A stretch of 64,000 bases of DNA from Campylobacterales bacterium (GCA_026390115.1 JAPLGO010000001.1:160978-224977), one strand, 5' to 3'. Positions 20,472 to 29,335 are shown, numbered from the stretch's first letter. Notes: generated by a model from the letters alone, not told the origin. Translations and numbers: made by a program.

Positions 20472-21116
20472 ATGTCAAAAATGAGCATTGAAGATGCAGC
20501 TACCCATTTTGGGGTTTCAAAAGAGGCTATCCATAACAGAATCAGAAGAGGCTCATTGCAAAGCGTTGTAGAAAGTGGTGTAAAGCTTGTTGAAATAGAT
20601 GGGGCTGTTTCACAAGCAACTAACAGAACACAAACGAAAAAAAGTGACAAAAATCAGGATGATAAATACTATAAATTTTTAGAAGAGCAGAATGTAAAAC
20701 TTCAGGAGAAAGTTGAAAAACTTGAAGGTGAGACAAGAACCCTCCGAGACCAAAAAGAGCGGATGCTCATAGAAGAGCGAATAAAAATAGAACAAATTTA
20801 TAGAGATAAAGACGAGCAGTTAAAAAATATCCTCAACACTATCTCTTCACAATTTATGCTCAACACTCCGATGTATGAGAGCATAAAAGAGCCGCATGTG
20901 GAGGCTGATATTGAAGATATTGAAGATGAGCCAAAAGAAAAGAGCCAACGCTTATCTCTAAAAAAATATCTCAAACAGAGCGGTTTTTCGGAGCAGATGC
21001 AAGAAAAAATTAAAAAGAGATTTAAAAAAATAAAAGATGATAAAAGAGTTGTTGCTGTTGGCAAAAAAATGTATATTGATTTGAGTAAATATGACTACAG
21101 CGATATAGTACGGTAG
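20472..21116 (+). CDS. HTH plus coiled-coil DNA-binding-like protein
   Basis: N-terminal SIEDAATHFGVSKEAIHNRIRRGSL HTH; coiled-coil middle. Confidence 0.65.
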   Translation: MSKMSIEDAATHFGVSKEAIHNRIRRGSLQSVVESGVKLVEIDGAVSQATNRTQTKKSDKNQDDKYYKFLEEQNVKLQEKVEKLEGETRTLRDQKERMLIEERIKIEQIYRDKDEQLKNILNTISSQFMLNTPMYESIKEPHVEADIEDIEDEPKEKSQRLSLKKYLKQSGFSEQMQEKIKKRFKKIKDDKRVVAVGKKMYIDLSKYDYSDIVR

Positions 21117-21614
21117 ATGAAAGCACTCTTTATCGGCGGTATAAAAAGCGGTAAATCTTTGCATGCAGAAAATTTTATATTAAAAAACTCATTAACAAAA
21201 CCTTACTATTTGGCTACTACTGAGTTTATTGATGATGAGATGCAGATAAGAATTAATGAGCATAAAAAACAGCGAAAAGATAATTTTATAACTATTGAAG
21301 AGCCGTTAAAACTTTACGAAAAAATACTACTGGGGTGTCACGATAGCGTTTTGGTTGAGTGTCTGAGTATATGGATTAATAATATGCTTTATCACGGATT
21401 TGATTTTTTTGCTATGAAAGAAGAACTAACTAACATTCTAAAACTCAAACAAAACATAGTGTTTGTTATAAATGATGTTGGCTGCGGTGTTATTCCTGAA
21501 AATAAATTAGCAAGAGAGTTTATTGACATCAGCGGAAAATTATCACAACTTATAGCATCGCACTGTGATGAAGTTTATCATACGGTTGCCGGCATAGCAA
21601 CTAGGATAAAATGA
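21117..21614 (+). CDS. cobU: Adenosylcobinamide kinase/guanylyltransferase
   Basis: LFIGGIKSGKSLHAENF P-loop; next to cobS and a cobC-like gene. Confidence 0.88.
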   Translation: MKALFIGGIKSGKSLHAENFILKNSLTKPYYLATTEFIDDEMQIRINEHKKQRKDNFITIEEPLKLYEKILLGCHDSVLVECLSIWINNMLYHGFDFFAMKEELTNILKLKQNIVFVINDVGCGVIPENKLAREFIDISGKLSQLIASHCDEVYHTVAGIATRIK

Positions 21615-22348
21615 GAGATATTTTTAAAGGTTTCGCCCTTGCCGTCTCTATGCTTACTACGCTTCCTTTTTTTAGAGTGCATGATTTCAGCAAAGGAATA
21701 AACGGCTATGCGGTCATGTTTTACCCTTTGGTTGGATTCATTCTTGGCACAATATTGTGGGGCATGCATGAACTCTTAAATCCCTATATTTCACATGCGC
21801 ACCTAGGGGTTATCATCTTTGGCATGTGGATATTTCTCACAGGTGCCCTGCATCTTGATGGTCTGAGTGATACTATTGATGGAATTTACGCTCCAAAAGA
21901 GAGAGCCTTACAAGTCATGAAAGAGCCCCATATCGGAGCAATGGGAATGATATTTACCGCTACTTTTTTAATTGTAAAAGCTTCTACTTTGTGGGTGTTT
22001 GACGTTTTCTATCTACTTCCTCTGGTTTTGATGCTCTCTCGTTTTAATACAGTTTTGGCAATCTACCTCTATCCCTATGTAAGCCCCAACGGCATGAGCA
22101 GTTTTGCAAAAAATGAGCTAAGAAAGGTTCAGGTTTTAGCAGCAACTTTTTATGTCATTATATTTGGCATGTGGGCGCTCGGCTCATGGAGCTTTGTTTT
22201 GATGTTTGCGAATGTGTTAGTTTTGTTTGTTATAAAGCTCTATTTTGTGAAAAGATATGGTGGTTTTACAGGAGATATTTACGGTTTTACTATTGAGATA
22301 ACAGAGTTGATTCTGTTAAACAGCATACTGATTATCGGCATTTCATGA
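21611..22348 (+). CDS. cobS: Adenosylcobinamide-GDP ribazoletransferase
   Basis: GALHLDGLSDTIDGI…KEPHIGAMGM signature. Confidence 0.92.
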   Translation: MRDIFKGFALAVSMLTTLPFFRVHDFSKGINGYAVMFYPLVGFILGTILWGMHELLNPYISHAHLGVIIFGMWIFLTGALHLDGLSDTIDGIYAPKERALQVMKEPHIGAMGMIFTATFLIVKASTLWVFDVFYLLPLVLMLSRFNTVLAIYLYPYVSPNGMSSFAKNELRKVQVLAATFYVIIFGMWALGSWSFVLMFANVLVLFVIKLYFVKRYGGFTGDIYGFTIEITELILLNSILIIGIS

Positions 22349-22914
22349 AAATCACTCTCATTCGCCATGCAGAAGTTGAAGAAGCGTATCATAAAAAATA
22401 TAATGGGCATCTGGATATTGGACTCTCAAAAAAAGGATACGAATCAGCCAAAAAATTAGCCAAACATTTTAACAACATAAACTTTGAGAGTGTTTTTTGC
22501 TCAGACCTTATTCGTGCAAAAGAGACTATTAAATACTTTGGGCATACCAAAGATGCAATCTACACACAGAGGCTGAGAGAGAAGTCATGGGGACGGCATG
22601 AAGGGCTTAGTTTTGATGAAATAACTGCGCAAGGCGAGATAGAGTATAAAGATTTTTCGCAGTGGATAAATGCACTTGACGGCGAAGATTATAAGAGTTA
22701 TACAAAAAGAGTAGAAGAGTTTTTTTTAGAGTTCCTGCCATCACTAAAACAAAAAAATGTTTTAGTAGTTACACATGCCGGAGTAATAAGAGTTTTTATA
22801 GGCATAGTCCTAAATCTTAGCCTTGAAGAAGCATTTAGCATATCATTCCCCTATGCAGCATATGTAATTTACGATAGCCAAAATAAAAGTTTTAGCGAAA
22901 CAAAAAATTTATAA
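22345..22914 (+). CDS. cobC: Histidine phosphatase family, putative alpha-ribazole phosphatase
   Basis: ITLIRHAEVEE and VVTHAGVIRVF motifs; overlaps cobS. Confidence 0.85.
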   Translation: MKITLIRHAEVEEAYHKKYNGHLDIGLSKKGYESAKKLAKHFNNINFESVFCSDLIRAKETIKYFGHTKDAIYTQRLREKSWGRHEGLSFDEITAQGEIEYKDFSQWINALDGEDYKSYTKRVEEFFLEFLPSLKQKNVLVVTHAGVIRVFIGIVLNLSLEEAFSISFPYAAYVIYDSQNKSFSETKNL

Positions 22915-22972
22915 ATCGGCAATATTACTAAAAATTAAGAACGAACTCGGTAAAATTCAACTTCTCATACAA

Positions 22973-23060
22973 GGACAGTTGGGAGAGCGGTTGAATCTAC
23001 TACCTTGGAAAGGTAGCGTAGGGAAACCTACCGAGGGTTCGAACCCCTCACTGTCCACCA
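22973..23060 (+). tRNA. tRNA-Ser (anticodon GGA), encoded CCA
   Basis: Acceptor GGACAGT/ACTGTCC, anticodon arm CTACC-TTGGAAA-GGTAG, long variable arm, T arm GGGTTCGAACCCC, CCA end. Confidence 0.96.
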
Positions 23061-23063
23061 GAA
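23044..23063 (+). repeat. Left attachment repeat within the tRNA-Ser 3' end
   Basis: CCCCTCACTGTCCACCAGAA, identical to 28138-28157. Confidence 0.92.
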
Positions 23064-23163
23064 GAACAAAAATGACTTCAAACACCCTAAAATAGGGACT
23101 AACACCAGCACAAAACATATAAAGAATCAACTGTATGACACTTCTAACAAAAACTATGCACCT

Positions 23164-24338
23164 TTGAGAATTTACAAAGTTCAAGATATTTACTATTACA
23201 GAAGAAAGATTAATAAAAAACAGTATAGAATTAGTTTGAAAACAAAGGATTTAAAGATTGCTTTAAATCGTAGAAAACTTTTGAACCTGCTCAATGATGG
23301 AGAATTTATGTATACATTTTCAAAAGGTGATTTTAAAATCATTTTTGAATACGACACTATGGAAGAATATAGAGAAATGTATAAAGATGCAGAAGAAGCT
23401 TATAAAAACGCAATGCTCTATAATTATGAAAGAGTTCAAACAGCTTTATCACAAGTTGATACTTCTCCTCAATCTGCTGAACACTCTATAACTTTTGAAG
23501 AATTAAAGAGTAAATTTCTTGTTATGAAAAATAAGTCAAATAAAGTTGGGGACAGTAGCTATAAGCAATATTATTCTATTTTTACCAAATTAATTAAATA
23601 TTTCAAAGACAGAAATATACATTCTCTTAACATAGAAGATTTTGAAGGATTTAGAGACTATTTAATCAGCTCTGGTCTGGTTGCCAAAACTATCAATGGA
23701 ATAATGCGAAATGTAAATCAATTTATAAAATTTGGTGTTAATTATAAATATCTCAAAGAAAATAATATTGAGGGCTTAGAGACATTAAAAGAAATAACAG
23801 TAAAAAAAGAAAATTTCACTGACGAAGAAATAAACGCTGTTCTAAATTATGAAGATATAGAACCAAATTATAAAATGGCGTTTAAAATAGCGATTTACAC
23901 AGGTATGAGAGTATCAGAAATTATCAATATTGAAAATGAAAACATAAGAGAAAAAGATAGCATTACATACATAGATTTACCTAAATCAAAGACAGATGCA
24001 GGGATTAGAGATATTCCTATTTGTGACAAACTTTTAAGCGATATAAAAAATACAAAATTTCCACTATTTCCAGAAAAACTCAAAGCGCTGTTCAAAAAGC
24101 AATATTGCGAAAACTTTATAAAATTCTTGATGTTGAAGGCGAAAAAGTATTTCACACATTTAGAGCCACTTTCATAGGCAAGGCTGTAAATACTTTCCCT
24201 GAAAAACTTCCCATTATTCAAGAAATAGTTGGACATAGCAAAAGTGATAATAGTTCTTTGACGATTGATACATACGCAAAAGGTTTTAACTTAAAGCTAA
24301 AAAAAGAAATTGTTGACGCGATAGAATATACTTCATAA
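23164..24338 (+). pseudogene. Tyrosine recombinase/integrase, frameshifted between the catalytic-Arg and HxxR regions
   Basis: Frame 1 (23164-24177) has YTGMRVSEI; frame 2 (24105-24338) has FHTFRATF, VGHSK and DTYAKGF; frames meet at the A-run 24074-24078. Confidence 0.85.
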
Positions 24339-24434
24339 TATTATTCGCTTATCTCTAAGGATGAACAAGTTCAAAATATCAGTGATTGATTGATTTACAA
24401 TAGCTACGCTAGGCTAAATCAATCAATTGCCAAT

Positions 24435-25301
24435 CTATATATCAATATCAAAGCTACTTTTTCTCTTAGTGCTTAAAATAACATCTTTGATATTTTTATT
24501 TACAAGCTCCATATTCTTATCAAACTTCTCCTGATTGTTCTCTTCAAGAGCTTTATCCATGCGATTTAGATAGATTAATACTCTTTTTTCAACCTTCTCT
24601 TCAAGGTCTTCTAAAATAGTGTCAATACTGCTTTTATACTCATTTAGTGCATCTCTTTGCTTGTCTAATTTAGATTTATTAATTGGTATTTTTTTCTTTG
24701 CCGTTGGTTTATTGGTTTTTATAACATATTCATTTATATCATAGCCTTTTGCTCTTGCTACTTCAATTGCGATATTTTTCAATAAAAATGAGTATTTCTT
24801 TTTAGACAAATCAAGTTTGACATCTTTGATATACTCTGACAGCACAAAATTAAACTGCATCATACTACCTTGCTCTTGCTTGTGTATGTTGTAGAAATTA
24901 TTGTCCTGTATATGGTTAATTATGTCTTCTCTTTTCATATCAAGATTATTAGCATCGATTAGGTTAGTAAAGAACTTTAACAATATAGACTGAATGGCGC
25001 TTTTCTCTTTTTTGTCGTCTTTGAAAGAAAAAGGAAAGTTTATTGTGAAAGAATGCCCATATTTGTTTGGTGGTTTCCCACCAACACCTTTTAATAGTTG
25101 TTTAGTATGTGCAACTTCAAGAGGAATGCACATATTTAAAAATACCTTTTGCATAGATTGAAAGTTTCTTATTGAATGACCATCTTTTATGTGATTTTTG
25201 TGATTATTATTGGTTAAATACCTTAAATAAGTCAATAACCCATTCTTGCCAGATTTAATCGTCTTTGCGATGGTTATCCAGTTTTTTAGCTTCCTGCTCA
25301 T
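24435..25301 (-). CDS. Element-encoded protein of unknown function, 288 aa; faint relaxase/Rep-like pattern only
   Basis: ORF overlapping the upstream 94-aa ORF; 'IAKTIKSGKNGLLTYLRYLTN' and 'GSMMQFNFVLSEYI' look vaguely like mobilization proteins but lack an HxH motif. Confidence 0.6.
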   Translation of the reverse strand: MSRKLKNWITIAKTIKSGKNGLLTYLRYLTNNNHKNHIKDGHSIRNFQSMQKVFLNMCIPLEVAHTKQLLKGVGGKPPNKYGHSFTINFPFSFKDDKKEKSAIQSILLKFFTNLIDANNLDMKREDIINHIQDNNFYNIHKQEQGSMMQFNFVLSEYIKDVKLDLSKKKYSFLLKNIAIEVARAKGYDINEYVIKTNKPTAKKKIPINKSKLDKQRDALNEYKSSIDTILEDLEEKVEKRVLIYLNRMDKALEENNQEKFDKNMELVNKNIKDVILSTKRKSSFDIDI

Positions 25302-25582
25302 TTGTTGAAGTCTTTTAGCTCTTGTTCAAGCTGTTTTAACTCTAATTTTTTTTGTTTAATCAAATCTTTAAAATATACAATTTTATTATCTTTGATTTTT
25401 ACAAATATTTTAAGCATATGTATATTTGTTAATGTATGACTAATTTTTTCTATGCATTTGATGCTTTCACACTCTTGCATTTGCTCAATCAATTCAGCAA
25501 GCTCTTTTAGCTCCTCTTTATTAATACTATCAATACTACTCGTTAATCCGTCAATCTCTTCTTTTATATTTTCATATTTCAT
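25298..25582 (-). CDS. Small coiled-coil protein, 94 aa, translationally coupled to the 288-aa ORF
   Basis: Stop/start overlap at 25298-25301; Lys/Glu/Leu-rich. Confidence 0.6.
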   Translation of the reverse strand: MKYENIKEEIDGLTSSIDSINKEELKELAELIEQMQECESIKCIEKISHTLTNIHMLKIFVKIKDNKIVYFKDLIKQKKLELKQLEQELKDFNK

Positions 25583-25845
25583 TTTTTACACCTTTAAAAG
25601 TTTTATAACTCTTAATTATGCAAATGAAAAAAAATAATAGGAATAGATATGACTTTTAAAAAGGCTTATTCAAGATAGGAGAACCGTTGGTTATCTCTTC
25701 TTGCAAAGGGAAAACCCTTTTGAAACCCTTTTTTATACATATTTCTTAAAACATTAAATTTAATAAAATGTTGTTTTCACTTCTTTAAATATAATAAAAA
25801 ATGATTATTTAGGCGCTCATTTTTTCATTACGTCCCAAATAAGCA

Positions 25846-26793
25846 TTAATCGCCATATGTTGTGGCATTTAAAATATTTTCAATATCTATAGAGAATTTA
25901 TCTAGCATTAAAAAGCGTTTAGTGTACATAGAGCGCTTGTTTGATTTAATTTCATCAAAACTTTTACGATTTTCGACAATCGGTAAACTGAAAAAATATC
26001 CATTAAAAATACCACCTGATTCAATCCAGTATATATCATAATCTGCTTTGAACTTTTCAGCATGTCTTGGCTTACGTGAGTGTCCAGCATGATATTTTGT
26101 TGAAATCGCATTAAGGTAATCAACTTTGAGTGTTTTGCATATTTGCCTAGTAATAAATATCATGAAATCTCGTGGTCGTACACCGTGCATAGCTTTTGTA
26201 ATGTTCCTAACCACTCTCTGTGAATATTCACTTGGACTTGGTCCTTGCATTCCGCCTATTATTGCATGCAACTTACCCTCTATTTCTGCAAACAAAAAAG
26301 TAACCGAATAAATTCTTTGGTTCTGGGCATCCAAAAAAGATAGTATAAGCTCACCTTCTTTCTCGAAAGAACCATCATAAAATAGCTTAACAATGAATTT
26401 ATCGTCTCCAAACTCAATATCTAGTAAATTAATACCTGATCTACTATACATAGCGTCTATAGACTCTTCTTTGAATTTATTTGCTATAAATCGATAATGA
26501 GATGTAATATAGTTTATTTTCTCGTAAATGCTAAATTCATATACAAGATAAGGATGGAATGGCTTACTGTATATTCTTGGGTGAGTTGAAATAATAAGAT
26601 CATAAACGGGGTGGGTATGGGTATCAAAAAAATCAAATAATTTTGTTATGAATTTTTTGTAAATTATAGATCTAGCGATAAACTTTATTTTTCTCTTAAA
26701 AGAATATTCGCAACTATTTGCTATTTGGTTTGCTTTGTATATAATCAACTGCTTTAAGCTCAACTTTTCGTTAAATCTATTAAAAATCGCCAA
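25846..26793 (-). CDS. VirK/YbjX (DUF535) family protein
   Basis: IEGKLHAIIGGMQGPSPSEYSQRVVRNITKAMHGVRPRDFMIF and YLNAISTKYHAGHSRK typical of DUF535. Confidence 0.88.
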   Translation of the reverse strand: MAIFNRFNEKLSLKQLIIYKANQIANSCEYSFKRKIKFIARSIIYKKFITKLFDFFDTHTHPVYDLIISTHPRIYSKPFHPYLVYEFSIYEKINYITSHYRFIANKFKEESIDAMYSRSGINLLDIEFGDDKFIVKLFYDGSFEKEGELILSFLDAQNQRIYSVTFLFAEIEGKLHAIIGGMQGPSPSEYSQRVVRNITKAMHGVRPRDFMIFITRQICKTLKVDYLNAISTKYHAGHSRKPRHAEKFKADYDIYWIESGGIFNGYFFSLPIVENRKSFDEIKSNKRSMYTKRFLMLDKFSIDIENILNATTYGD

Positions 26794-27084
26794 TTTTTAA
26801 AATCTTTGAAGTATAACCACATTGAGCCAAAATTTAAATCTGATGTCTAACGAACTCTAAAATTTGGCAGTTAAATTAAAAAAAGTTACATTCTGAAACT
26901 TAAACCACCTCTTGTTTTTTTACTGTTTTATTTGAAAATTTCACCCCAAACTTATAAATATCTGAATTGATTATTCTTGATTCTTTTTTCTATAAATATT
27001 GTATATATACGAACTGCCTCCCAAATGTTTTAAAACTTTTTCGCAAAAAAAATAGCAAAAAACAAAAAAACAAAATTTTATTTC

Positions 27085-27970
27085 TATAATTATTTAGTAA
27101 GTGAAAGATAAATATATCTTTCACTTACTAAATAACCTTTTTGTGTTTTTTCTACAGCTGGAAGTTTGAGATTTTACAACCCATGAATTATTATTAAAGG
27201 ACGTCAGAAGCGTTTTAATAATAATTTCCCTTATTATTGTCAATGTAAAATCTCACAATAAACTAAAAAAAACACCTTCTACGAAAGTATGAGCGTCTAA
27301 ACCTTATCTAAGTTGATTTATCAATATGATAAGAGCAAACTAATAGTTTAGAAAAAAGACTTAGCAAGGACAAGAGACCCTTAGTTAAGCCCCCTGCTTC
27401 TGACCTCATTTTTAATGAGAGGGGTTTAGGCTATCTTGTTTGAGTTAGAAATAATACAAAAATCGGCGAAAGACTATCCGCAGATAAAAATCCAAAAATC
27501 AACATTTTAAGATTACTCAAATATTATTCTTGTATTTTATATTTTTATGTATAAAATACACGCTTGAAAAAAAAGAATATATGTGACGGACACTCAATGA
27601 TACAATATCATTTAGTATAATATAGATACCATCTTACAACAATTTAAGAAATTGTTGTAGGGCTATTTATGCTCAAAAGCCTAAATCCACAATATTGTTA
27701 TATTATATTTCCATTTTTATTAAATTGTATCATTATGTCAAATAACCCATTAAAGAAAAAAAGAAATTATGAGAGTTTGTAAAAAAGTTAGAACGTAAGT
27801 TATTACTTTTTTACAAATTTTTAGTTTAAAATTACGCAGTAATTGAAAAATAAAAACCCAACAAAAAAAATCAAGCCAACGGCGAATTCAAAAAATAAAA
27901 AAATAATTTTAAAATTAAAAAAGCCAAGAGGCTATTTTATGCCTGCCGGAAGCTATTGAATAAAATAAAT
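27085..27970 (+). ncRNA. Candidate large structured RNA region (unclassified)
   Basis: No convincing ORF; at least 15 perfect or near-perfect helices of 6-21 bp, many nested; GAAA and GUAA tetraloops; G-U extensions favour the plus strand. Confidence 0.5.
27090..27135. repeat. Perfect inverted repeat, 21-bp arms, 4-nt loop
   Basis: TTATTTAGTAAGTGAAAGATA-AATA-TATCTTTCACTTACTAAATAA. Confidence 0.95.
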
Positions 27971-28065
27971 ATTTAAATAGTCAATCATACAGTTTAGCCA
28001 CAAATTAAGTTAAATCGTTTTAAGATGATGCTAGAAAAGAACTATGATACTAAGGACATAAAACT

Positions 28066-28287
28066 ATGACACTTTCACTGTCTGACGATGATATAAAATC
28101 CCTAATTTCAGGGGTTATAGAGGGTTTAGTCAATGTCCCCCTCACTGTCCACCAGAAACGCAATAAATCCCAAAAAAATCGTACTTTCAAGGGTATCAAT
28201 AGAACATTTTTGAAACAAAATGCAAAATATTTGTTTAAAATCAAAAATTCCTTTTACATCTCTTTAAGATATAAAAAAAGGTGCTAA
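28066..28287 (+). CDS. ORF across the right att site; probable detached 5' portion of the integrase gene
   Basis: ATG with AAGGA RBS; codons 1-24 are inside the element, then the att core in the same frame as the integrase ORF at the left end. Confidence 0.5.
   Translation: MTLSLSDDDIKSLISGVIEGLVNVPLTVHQKRNKSQKNRTFKGINRTFLKQNAKYLFKIKNSFYISLRYKKRC
28138..28157 (+). repeat. Right attachment repeat
   Basis: CCCCTCACTGTCCACCAGAA, identical to 23044-23063. Confidence 0.92.
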
Positions 28288-28540
28288 AATATTTCCTCAA
28301 AACAGATAATATCGTTGTTTATATAGTTGATGAAAATTTGCAAATTATTACAATCGTTGGCATTAAAAAATGCCAAGATGATTTATAAAAAATAGTTACA
28401 CTTTGATTTTGAAGGGCTTATACTCAAGACACAGAATCTTGAACAGTCCCAAGATATTTCAAAAAATCTTCTTACATGTGTAATCAGCGTGATGAGAGTT
28501 TGATGAGCCTGTCAAACAGTTATATTTGGCAGGTTCCTTG

Positions 28541-29335
28541 TCATCTATGTGCTGTTCCTGAATCAGAAGTTTCACCATTTATCTTTTGTTTTAAAGGTTT
28601 TTTAGCTTTAATTTTTTCTATTTCATCAAAATTTAATGTTTGTATCAAACCTTGCGCTTCAAGATTAAACATTGTTTGTTCTTCAACAGCAAGTGCCATC
28701 TTCAAAGATGTAGCATTATAATCCAGATTGCTGTTATTCTCAAGTTCACTAAATCTTTTTAAAATAGCTTCAATTGCAATTGGTGCATTCGAATGTGAAT
28801 TATTTTTTTCAATTAATTTCTCATAAACAGCATTAAGAACAATAATGGACTTCTTTGTTGCCTTAGACGGAACTTTTAACAACTCTTCTTCTGTTGTATT
28901 TGTTTCTTGCGCTAACACAAATAATTTTTGCTCACGGATTGTTTCATTTTCATCAGCAATATATGTAGTAGTAGGAGTAATTACGTTACTGTAAGATGTA
29001 AGATTAATGTCAAGGGCAACATCCGCAGCTGTTAAATTTCCATCACCGTCAACATCAATCCAGCCACCTACAGCTGTAACAGGAAAAACAGGCTCATTTA
29101 CGAATATATATGTATTATTTGTATCACTTACCTGTACTGCAACACTGCCATTTGCATCTGTAACATTAGAATCATAAACGGCACCTCTTTCAACTACTAC
29201 ACTGTATCCTGAAATTACAGTTTGTACGGAAGCAGAAGCATCGCTTAATGAACTAGAGCTAGTTCCAGAACCACAGCCATAAAACGATAGTGTCACAATT
29301 ACCGACAATGAATGAATAAATTTTTGTTTTTTCAT
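28541..29335 (-). CDS. Putative lipoprotein, 264 aa, downstream of a c-di-GMP riboswitch
   Basis: Lipobox LSFYGCG; VGGWIDVDGDGNLTAADVALD segment. Confidence 0.75.
   Translation of the reverse strand: MKKQKFIHSLSVIVTLSFYGCGSGTSSSSLSDASASVQTVISGYSVVVERGAVYDSNVTDANGSVAVQVSDTNNTYIFVNEPVFPVTAVGGWIDVDGDGNLTAADVALDINLTSYSNVITPTTTYIADENETIREQKLFVLAQETNTTEEELLKVPSKATKKSIIVLNAVYEKLIEKNNSHSNAPIAIEAILKRFSELENNSNLDYNATSLKMALAVEEQTMFNLEAQGLIQTLNFDEIEKIKAKKPLKQKINGETSDSGTAHR

Larger units (their letters stand above)
23044..28157 (+). mobile_element. tRNA-Ser-integrated genetic element (~5.1 kb)
   Basis: Tyrosine recombinase directly downstream of the tRNA; perfect 20-bp repeat of the tRNA 3' end at the distal boundary; AT-rich accessory content. 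Confidence 0.9.

Noticed and set aside
22957-23184. Minus-strand ORF over tRNA-Ser and the int 5' region
   Set aside because: Contains the tRNA antisense translation (DSEGFEPSVGFPTLPFQGSRFNRSPNCP), a known annotation artefact
24060-24120. Programmed -1 frameshift in the integrase as the preferred explanation
   Set aside because: The heptamer (A GAA AAA) is not a canonical X XXY YYZ site and no downstream stimulator was obvious; simple indel is more parsimonious
27085-27970. Group II intron or retron as the explanation for the structured region
   Set aside because: No reverse transcriptase ORF, no recognisable domain V or intron boundary motifs; the region is intergenic within an integrative element
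28066-28287. 73-aa ORF as an independent host gene
   Set aside because: It crosses the att core into host DNA and its tail is low-complexity K/N-rich; the frame match to int explains it better
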